Part shown: positions 1 to 4,723 of the stretch, in pieces | Position numbering within the stretch: position 1 is the stretch's first letter | Layout of the letters: each line of letters starts with the position of its first letter | Origin: an uncultured Lachnospiraceae bacterium | GTDB lineage: Bacteria > Bacillota > Clostridia > Lachnospirales > Lachnospiraceae | Assembly (NCBI GenBank): GCA_910587305.1 | Contig: CAJUKV010000088.1 | Location: 1-8,683, forward strand | Reading direction: 5' to 3' | DNA: 8,683 nt | Notes under the pieces: generated by a model | What the model saw: only the letters and a program-made list of their open reading frames with translations | The model's database searches: none | Told to the model about the DNA's origin: nothing | Made by a program: the position numbers and the translations under genes

Positions 1-61
1 CACACGTGGTTGCCCACAACAGATTTTGAGTCTGCCTCGTCTGCCATTCCGACACGCCGGC
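1..61 (-). tRNA. tRNA-Leu (anticodon CAA), 3' part beyond the window edge
   Basis: Read on the minus strand, the sequence starts with the acceptor strand GCCGGCG at 61-55. A D-arm with the GGCAGAC-type core follows. The anticodon stem CAGA/TCTG encloses the loop CTCAAAA, which gives anticodon CAA (reads UUG leucine codons). A long variable arm, GTGG-GCAA-CCAC, is typical of class II tRNAs such as Leu and Ser. The T-arm, the 3' acceptor strand and any encoded CCA lie beyond position 1. The gene has its own promoter just upstream. Confidence 0.93.
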
Positions 62-74
62 CTATATCTATTTA

Positions 75-107
75 ACAGCCGAATATAACTATAGCATATT
101 CGGCTGT
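75..107 (-). terminator. Perfect 12-bp hairpin downstream of lysA, overlapping the tRNA promoter
   Basis: ACAGCCGAATAT (75-86) and its exact complement (96-107) flank a 9-nt loop. It lies about 100 nt after the lysA stop and is the only strong hairpin there, so it probably ends the trmB-lysA transcript. The downstream tract (TTAAATAGATAT) is only moderately U-rich, so intrinsic termination is likely but not certain. The same DNA carries the tRNA promoter. Confidence 0.5.
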
Positions 108-116
108 CATTGACAA
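88..116 (-). promoter_or_regulatory. Sigma-A promoter of tRNA-Leu
   Basis: On the minus strand, TTGTCA (116-111) is followed by a 17-nt spacer and TATAGT (93-88). The TG one base before the -10 makes an extended -10. Transcription would start near 81, about 20 nt before the tRNA 5' end. The -10 hexamer lies in the loop of the 75-107 hairpin. Confidence 0.75.
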
Positions 117-205
117 GTTTTTTCATAAATTTTTTTATATTTGTTTTTTCGACAATTCGGCCCACACCATTCGCACATTTTGCAGAGGATAGCCAGGCGA
201 TTTTC

Positions 206-1477
206 CTAAAAAGTAATTTTATCATAAATATCAAGGCAGTCCAATGTTGCAAAATAGTCTTTCGGCGTCTCGGCCCTTCTAATCATCCGAACGCTTCCAT
301 CTTCTTTCAGCAAAAGCTCCGCCGATCTCAACTTCCCATTGTAGTTATACCCCATAGCATGCCCATGAGCGCCCGTATCATGAATTACCAGGTAATCCCC
401 TTTCTCGATTTGCGGCAGCATTCTGTCGATGGCAAATTTATCATTATTTTCACAAAGAGAACCGACAATATCATATTTATGGTCGCAAGGCGCATTTTCC
501 TTTCCCAGCACCGTAATATGATGATAAGCGCCATACATTGCCGGGCGCATCAGATTCACCGCACAGGCGTCCACACCAATATATTCCTTATACGTATGTT
601 TTTCATGAATTGCCTTTGTCACAAGCTGTCCGTAAGGTCCCATCATGAACCGTCCCATCTCCGTATAAATGGCCACATCTCCCATTCCTGCCGGCATGAG
701 CACCTCCTCATAGACCTTGCGCACTCCTTCTCCAATTGCCCGAATATCGTTTGGCTCCTGATCCGGCGTATACGGGATTCCTACCCCTCCTGAAAGATTA
801 ATAAACTTTATATCCGCACCTGTCTCTTTTTCCAGCCTGACTGCCAATTCAAACAGTTCCTTTGCTAAAACCGGATAATATTCATTTGACACCGTATTGC
901 TTGCAAGAAAAGCATGGATCCCAAAGTTTTTAACGCCTTTTTCCTTTAATATTCGATACCCCTCAAACATCTGCTCTGTGGTAAATCCATATTTAGCGTC
1001 CCCGGGGTTATCCATAATTCCATTGCTCATTTTGAATACACCGCCCGGATTATACCTGCAGCTCATGGTTTCAGGCAGCTTTCCTAAAATGCTCTCAACA
1101 AAATCAATATGCGTGATATCATCCAGATTGATAATAGCCCCGATTTTGGCGGCATAGGCATACTCCTCGGCCGGCGTATCGTTAGAGGAAAACATGATAT
1201 CCTCCCCTTTTACTCCAACCGCTTCGCTCAGCATCAGTTCCGTCATGGAAGAACAATCGCATCCGCAATCATACTCCCTCAAAATCCGGATCAGATAGGG
1301 ATTGGGGGTGGCTTTTACTGCAAAATATTCTTTAAATCCCACATTCCATGCAAATGCCTTCTTAACAGCCTTTGCATTTTCACGAATCCCCTTTTCGTCA
1401 TAAAGGTAAAAAGGGGTTTTATAACTTTCAACAATTTCCTGAACCTTTTCTTTTGTGATAAATGGTCTCTTAATCAT
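206..1477 (-). CDS. lysA: Diaminopimelate decarboxylase-type PLP enzyme (LysA family, variant motifs)
   Basis: A 423-residue fold-type III PLP decarboxylase, probably converting meso-diaminopimelate to lysine in the cytoplasm. Visible motifs: the PLP lysine K55 in YFAVKATPNP, the glycine loop SGGVG (229-233), EMGR (273-276), the cysteine-glutamate pair C342-E343 in LCENND, and Y379-N380 near the C-terminus. Length fits LysA. Several canonical positions differ: GIHAFLAS where typical LysA has an HxHIGS-like stretch (F190 replaces the PLP-stacking His), EMGR for EPGR, CENND for CES-D, and GAHG for GAYG. I recall this set as a conserved form in Lachnospiraceae, so it is a variant rather than a decayed gene. 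The ATG overlaps the upstream regulator stop by 8 bases (ATGATTAA), suggesting translational coupling. The purine-rich GAGGAGAAGAG upstream is rather distant. The family is sure; DAP as the only substrate is less so. Confidence 0.88.
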   Translation of the reverse strand: MIKRPFITKEKVQEIVESYKTPFYLYDEKGIRENAKAVKKAFAWNVGFKEYFAVKATPNPYLIRILREYDCGCDCSSMTELMLSEAVGVKGEDIMFSSNDTPAEEYAYAAKIGAIINLDDITHIDFVESILGKLPETMSCRYNPGGVFKMSNGIMDNPGDAKYGFTTEQMFEGYRILKEKGVKNFGIHAFLASNTVSNEYYPVLAKELFELAVRLEKETGADIKFINLSGGVGIPYTPDQEPNDIRAIGEGVRKVYEEVLMPAGMGDVAIYTEMGRFMMGPYGQLVTKAIHEKHTYKEYIGVDACAVNLMRPAMYGAYHHITVLGKENAPCDHKYDIVGSLCENNDKFAIDRMLPQIEKGDYLVIHDTGAHGHAMGYNYNGKLRSAELLLKEDGSVRMIRRAETPKDYFATLDCLDIYDKITF

Positions 1478-2288
1478 AATTCTTAATCTCTTCTCCTCTC
1501 TGTAGCCGTATCAATTTTATTTCATTTCGCAGTGTCTCTTTAAAAACACTGATAAAATTCCGCTGTCCCGTATAAAGACATGTATCTTGCTTACTGCCGG
1601 TGATTTCCCCTGTCAGGGCATATTCGGAATCAATAATTAACCGAATGTTATTTCCCTTTGGGTTTCCTATATATATAGCGCTTTCCTCCTGCATATGTTT
1701 TCTAAGCTCAGAAAGTACGTCCCCTTTCAAAACCGTATCTTCCTTCACTTTCTCATAAGATAAAGGGCCTGATGCCGCGCCAGGCCTTTTAAATTCCTCG
1801 TCGGTAATCAACACAAGCTTAATCCTCTTTTCAAGCACCTTGTAAAACTCTGCCTGCAGCTTTTCAATCATTTCATAAGACGCGGAAATATAAATTCTCA
1901 TTTGTGCCTCATGAATCATATGAACGACTTTATTCCAAATATTAAGGCTGCCTGTAATCGTAATATAGCCGACCTCCCTTTTTTTTACGGCAGGAATATT
2001 CTTAATCAGGTATTCTTTCTCACCGCATAAGCTCTTAATCTTATTTTCACAAAATTCTTCTATGGGAACAGCCCGATATTTATTAGGACTTCCCTCTATC
2101 AGGTAAGCGGCTCCTTTATCCGTAAGGACGGAGAGGCCGCTGTATACATTAGACCGTGATATGCCCGTAAGCTTAGCAACCTCATATCCATTTAACTCTC
2201 CCTGCTGGTATAAACACAGATAAATATTTGCTTCCTGCCTGGTCAGGCCAAAGGCTCCCAATTTATCTAACACCACATTCTCTTCCAT
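1470..2288 (-). CDS. TrmB-family transcriptional regulator (winged helix plus PLD-like sensor domain)
   Basis: A predicted 272-residue DNA-binding regulator. Residues about 8-75 form a winged helix: a GLTRQEANIYLCL helix, the recognition region GYEVAKLTGISRSNVYSGL, and a wing ending in KYRAVP. Residues about 105-265 resemble the TrmB C-terminal (phospholipase D-like) domain, with the MRIYISAS and IKLVLITDEEF strands. Known TrmB members bind sugars, but the ligand here cannot be read from sequence. The frame stays open 60 codons further upstream to 2468. That extension would begin at the -35 of the promoter, ahead of the transcription start, and lacks a ribosome site, so I start at ATG 2288, which has GGGGG (2300-2296) 7 nt upstream. 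The gene overlaps lysA by 8 bases and shares its transcript. It may control lysA and itself through the palindrome and repeats in the leader; this is inference. Confidence 0.85.
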   Translation of the reverse strand: MEENVVLDKLGAFGLTRQEANIYLCLYQQGELNGYEVAKLTGISRSNVYSGLSVLTDKGAAYLIEGSPNKYRAVPIEEFCENKIKSLCGEKEYLIKNIPAVKKREVGYITITGSLNIWNKVVHMIHEAQMRIYISASYEMIEKLQAEFYKVLEKRIKLVLITDEEFKRPGAASGPLSYEKVKEDTVLKGDVLSELRKHMQEESAIYIGNPKGNNIRLIIDSEYALTGEITGSKQDTCLYTGQRNFISVFKETLRNEIKLIRLQRGEEIKNYD

Positions 2289-2290
2289 TT

Positions 2291-2387
2291 TTATACCCCC
2301 GCATACCGAAAACCGTGCTTGCGGTACTGCCACCGATAAAGAGTTTGGAAGTTTACTTCCAAACTTATACCCCTTGCATACCGCAAA
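2291..2387 (-). repeat. Pair of near-identical ~23-bp direct repeats, 74 bp apart
   Basis: On the plus strand, 2291-2312 begins TTATACCCCCGCATACCG and 2365-2387 begins TTATACCCCTTGCATACCG. They share TTATACCCC and GCATACCG, differing by one substitution plus a one-base indel between these blocks. The offset is about seven helical turns, which could suit a pair of regulator sites as well as an RNA switch. Confidence 0.7.
2342..2365. promoter_or_regulatory. Perfect 10-bp palindrome in the trmB leader, candidate operator or RNA hairpin
   Basis: AGTTTGGAAG (2342-2351) and CTTCCAAACT (2356-2365) are exact inverted complements around TTTA. The site lies about 55 nt upstream of the trmB ATG and downstream of the predicted start. 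It could be a dimer-bound roadblock operator or an RNA stem-loop. It is centred between the two direct repeats. Confidence 0.5.
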
Positions 2388-2401
2388 CATAAATAATATA
2401 A

Positions 2402-2463
2402 AAAGCATTCGGACTTTATTAGTGGTTCTTTTCAGGAACACTATAATAAAATCAGAATGCTTT
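2402..2463 (-). terminator. Long hairpin terminator after ung, containing the trmB promoter
   Basis: An imperfect 62-nt inverted repeat starts 25 nt after the ung stop. The outer 9 bp, AAAGCATTC/GAATGCTTT, are perfect. The inner arms pair almost throughout, with one mismatch and small bulges, around a ~7-nt loop. On the minus strand the stem runs into CTTTTTATATTATTT, a good U-rich tail. It most likely ends the Sir2-like to ung transcript. Confidence 0.65.
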
Positions 2464-2468
2464 GTCAA
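2440..2468 (-). promoter_or_regulatory. Near-consensus sigma-A promoter for trmB-lysA
   Basis: On the minus strand, a perfect TTGACA (2468-2463) is followed by exactly 17 nt and TATAGT (2445-2440). Transcription would start near 2433, in the loop of the ung terminator hairpin. Transcripts begun here carry only one arm and so escape the terminator, while transcripts from ung form the full hairpin. Confidence 0.8.
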
Positions 2469-2487
2469 TAGCTATAAGATAAAATTT

Positions 2488-3168
2488 TTATGATAAATTA
2501 TCAATCTGCCAGTCAATCGGTTCAATGCCATGCTCTGAAAGAAATTGATTTGTCCGGCTAAAGTGCTTACATCCAAAAAAGCCTCTGAAAGCAGACAGCG
2601 GGCTTGGATGGGACGCTTTTAAAATAAGATGCTTCGGATTGGTGAGCATGGGAATCTTGCTCTGTGCCGGCCTTCCCCAGAGCAAATATACGATAGGCCT
2701 GTCCTGGGCGTTTACCGCCTCAATAATCGCATCCGTAAATTTCTCCCATCCTTTTCCCTGATGGGAGCCTGCCTGATGGGCGCGCACCGTAAGCACAGTA
2801 TTTAACATTAGCACTCCCTGATCCGCCCATTTTTTTAAATAACCATTGTCAGGAATATCACACCCCAAATCATCCCGAAGCTCCAAATAAATATTTTGTA
2901 AAGAAGGCGGAATTTCAGGCTGATCAGGCAAAACGGAAAAGCAAAGCCCGTGCGCCTGATGTTCGCCGTGATAAGGGTCCTGTCCTAAAATTAAAACTTT
3001 CACCTTGCTTAACGGCGTAAAATGGAAAGCATTAAAAATATCATCCGCCGGAGGATAAATAACACGTGTATTGTATTCCTGCCGAACAAAATTATAGAGC
3101 TCTTTGTAATACGGCTTGCGAAATTCCCCCTGAATATATTCCAGCCAATCATTCTCGATCATTGCCAT
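2488..3168 (-). CDS. ung: Uracil-DNA glycosylase (family 1)
   Basis: A 226-residue enzyme that removes uracil from DNA, starting base excision repair. All family 1 signatures are present: the water-activating motif GQDPYH (62-67, D64 catalytic), F77 in the GLCFSV stretch for uracil stacking, N123 in LMLNTVLTVR for uracil recognition, and HPSPLSAFRGFFG (187-199) with catalytic H187 and the DNA-intercalating leucine loop. Length is normal for bacterial Ung. ATG 3168 is chosen because AAGGG lies 11 nt upstream; a second ATG at 3162 is possible. The gene follows hisF by 32 nt and is last in its run, before the hairpin at 2402-2463. Its link to histidine synthesis genes seems to be transcriptional only. 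Confidence 0.97.
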   Translation of the reverse strand: MAMIENDWLEYIQGEFRKPYYKELYNFVRQEYNTRVIYPPADDIFNAFHFTPLSKVKVLILGQDPYHGEHQAHGLCFSVLPDQPEIPPSLQNIYLELRDDLGCDIPDNGYLKKWADQGVLMLNTVLTVRAHQAGSHQGKGWEKFTDAIIEAVNAQDRPIVYLLWGRPAQSKIPMLTNPKHLILKASHPSPLSAFRGFFGCKHFSRTNQFLSEHGIEPIDWQIDNLS

Positions 3169-3200
3169 AGTATCTCATACCCTTCCCTGATCTGTCTTTT

Positions 3201-3959
3201 TCATAATCTGACAGATACCCCTTTTTCCTTCAAATATTTTTTCAGATCCCGTATTTCCAACTCCTTATAATGAAACAGGGAAGCCGCGAGAACTGCCTCC
3301 GCCCTTCCCTCCTTTAAAGCCTCATAAAAATGTTCCTTTTTTCCGGCGCCTCCTGAGGCAATTACCGGAATGGAAACGCTTTCCGCTACCGCCTTCGTAA
3401 GTTCAATATCATAACCCGCCTTTGTTCCGTCACAGTCCATGCTGGTAAGCAGTATTTCTCCAGCGCCTAATTTTTCCGCCTTCATAGCCCATTCAACGGC
3501 ATCAATTCCCATGTCTATGCGACCGCCGTTTTTAAAAATATGAAAACTTCCATCCTCCTTACGTTTAGCGTCAATAGCCACCACCACGCATTGGCTTCCA
3601 AATTTGTCCGCCGCCTCGCTTATCAGGTCGGGATTCATTATGGCAGCGGAATTAACCGCTACCTTGTCTGCCCCTTCCCGAAGGATCATCTTAAAATCGT
3701 CAACTGTTCTGATGCCTCCTCCTACCGTAAAAGGGATAAAAACTGTCTCCGCTACCTTACGCACCATATCTGCTTTAATTTCTCTTGCATCTGATGAAGC
3801 CGTTATATCCAAAAAAACAAGTTCATCGGCGCCCGCCTTGTCATAAACCTTTCCCACCTCAACCGGATCGCCGGCATCGCGCAAGTTTACAAAGTTTGTT
3901 CCCTTTACCACCCTGCCATTTTTTACATCAAGACAGGGAATTATTCTTTTTGTATGCAC
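3201..3959 (-). CDS. hisF: Imidazole glycerol phosphate synthase, cyclase subunit
   Basis: A 252-residue (beta/alpha)8 barrel that uses ammonia from HisH to turn PRFAR into imidazole glycerol phosphate and AICAR, the fifth step of histidine synthesis. The canonical start MHTKRIIPCLDVKNGRVVKG contains catalytic D11 and K19. The second catalytic aspartate is D130 in VVVAIDAKR. Phosphate-binding loops GGGIRT (80-85) and ASGGAG (201-206) are intact. The start codon is GTG (3959-3957), supported by the standard N-terminus and by GGAGG 8 nt upstream. It lies 71 nt after hisH, with no hisA between them. It is the ordinary histidine enzyme rather than the HisF-like protein of sugar amidation loci, whose N-terminus differs. 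Confidence 0.97.
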   Translation of the reverse strand: MHTKRIIPCLDVKNGRVVKGTNFVNLRDAGDPVEVGKVYDKAGADELVFLDITASSDAREIKADMVRKVAETVFIPFTVGGGIRTVDDFKMILREGADKVAVNSAAIMNPDLISEAADKFGSQCVVVAIDAKRKEDGSFHIFKNGGRIDMGIDAVEWAMKAEKLGAGEILLTSMDCDGTKAGYDIELTKAVAESVSIPVIASGGAGKKEHFYEALKEGRAEAVLAASLFHYKELEIRDLKKYLKEKGVSVRL

Positions 3960-4030
3960 TCTCTATTCCTCCACCTGCTTATCATGCTTTGCGGCACAAA
4001 CAATACCTGAACCACTTTAGGAGAATCGTC

Positions 4031-4723
4031 TTAGAAAATCTTATCGTCTTTGTCACACTTTTCAGGTATTTTTGTAATATTTGCTTTATCAAGTTCAATA
4101 AAATTCTTAAGAATTTTAAGACCTGTCTCCGAACTTTTTTCCGGATGGAACTGGCATGCAAAAAGATTCCCCTTTTCCACCGCCGCATGAATGAGCGTTC
4201 CATATTCTGTGGTCGCCGTCACAATACTTGCTTCCTTTGCCTTCAAGTAATAGGAATGCACAAAGTACACATAAGTTTCTTTCCTCTCTTCCGGCTCAAA
4301 TTGGCGTAAATCCTGTATTCCCTGAAACAATCGGCCTTGGTTGGGAAATTCCAGAGAATTCCATCCTATATGAGGAATCTTTACACCGGTTTCCTCCGGT
4401 ATACGCAAAATTTCTCCCTCTAACAGGCCAAGCCCCTTAACGCCGGGGCTTTCCTCGCTTCTTTCAAACATAAGCTGTAACCCCAGGCAAATTCCCAAAA
4501 AAGGGATTCCTCTGTAAGCCGCTTCCTCAATCACTTCCACAAGGCCGTAAAAGTGTAGTTTTTCCATAGCGTCGCCAAAGGCTCCCACCCCTGGCAAAAT
4601 CACTCTGTCAGCATTTAAAATCACTTCCCTGTCCCTGGTGATAACAGCATCTTCTCCCAGATAAAGGAGTGCTTTTTCCACACTTTTTATGTTCCCCGCA
4701 TCATAGTCAATTATCGCTGTCAA
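4031..4723 (-). CDS. hisH: Imidazole glycerol phosphate synthase, glutamine amidotransferase subunit
   Basis: A 230-residue class I glutaminase that supplies ammonia to HisF. The nucleophile is C79 in GICLGLQLMF and the other triad members are H193 and E195 in FHPEKSS. The N-terminal IIDYDAGNIKSVEKAL and LPGVGAFGDAM motifs are standard. The start is TTG (4723), judged from the conserved N-terminus and AGGAG (4738-4734) 10 nt upstream; no ATG fits. The gene overlaps the preceding one by 17 bases, so translation may be coupled. After the usual last helix (LKNFIEL) there is an extra charged tail of about 19 residues ending KCDKDDKIF, which is longer than I expect for HisH. A small insertion around 130-148 (LRQFEPEERK) precedes YVYFVHSYY. 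Confidence 0.96.
   Translation of the reverse strand: MTAIIDYDAGNIKSVEKALLYLGEDAVITRDREVILNADRVILPGVGAFGDAMEKLHFYGLVEVIEEAAYRGIPFLGICLGLQLMFERSEESPGVKGLGLLEGEILRIPEETGVKIPHIGWNSLEFPNQGRLFQGIQDLRQFEPEERKETYVYFVHSYYLKAKEASIVTATTEYGTLIHAAVEKGNLFACQFHPEKSSETGLKILKNFIELDKANITKIPEKCDKDDKIF

Larger units (their letters stand above)
2289..2433 (-). promoter_or_regulatory. Structured 5' leader of trmB-lysA with two repeats and an anti-repeat
   Basis: About 145 nt lie between the predicted start (near 2433) and the trmB ATG. Read in the direction of transcription, the leader has repeat 1 (TTTGCGGTATGC.. at 2387-2365), a 10-bp palindrome, an anti-repeat (GCAGTACCGCAA, 2330-2319) and repeat 2 (TTTTCGGTATGC.. 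at 2312-2291). Repeat 2 runs straight into the GGGGG ribosome site. TTGCGGTA of repeat 1 pairs with TACCGCAA of the anti-repeat, while CGGTATGC of repeat 2 can pair with the same segment. This gives two mutually exclusive folds. I see no match to the lysine riboswitch or another class I know. Regulation is inferred; the repeats are seen directly. Confidence 0.5.

Noticed and set aside
110..793. Open frame of 227 codons on the plus strand, antisense to lysA
   Set aside because: It lies opposite the conserved LysA C-terminus, has no recognisable domain and has an unnatural composition. It is a shadow of the lysA codons.
2289..2433. Lysine riboswitch (L box) upstream of the lysA operon
   Set aside because: The leader is short and lacks the conserved L-box core blocks. 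Its repeat and anti-repeat structure is different.
2402..2463. Miniature transposable element (long inverted repeat)
   Set aside because: I see no target-site duplication at its ends, and the position and U-rich tail after ung fit a terminator better. A genome copy-number search could reopen this.
2289..2468. 60-codon N-terminal extension of the TrmB regulator, including hydrophobic MLFILFMFAV
   Set aside because: Its first ATG lies at the promoter -35, the later in-frame ATGs lack a ribosome site, and TrmB proteins normally begin with the winged helix. The open frame seems to be chance, although the two leader repeats do fall in the same frame.
3785..4309. 174-codon plus-strand frame across hisF, the gap and hisH
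   Set aside because: It crosses two well-supported antisense genes and has no motif or ribosome site that would justify it.
3201..4723. HisH/HisF-like pair of a sugar-amidation (surface polysaccharide) locus
   Set aside because: HisF has the canonical IIPCLDVKNGRVVKG start and both catalytic aspartates, and there are no sugar-biosynthesis genes nearby.
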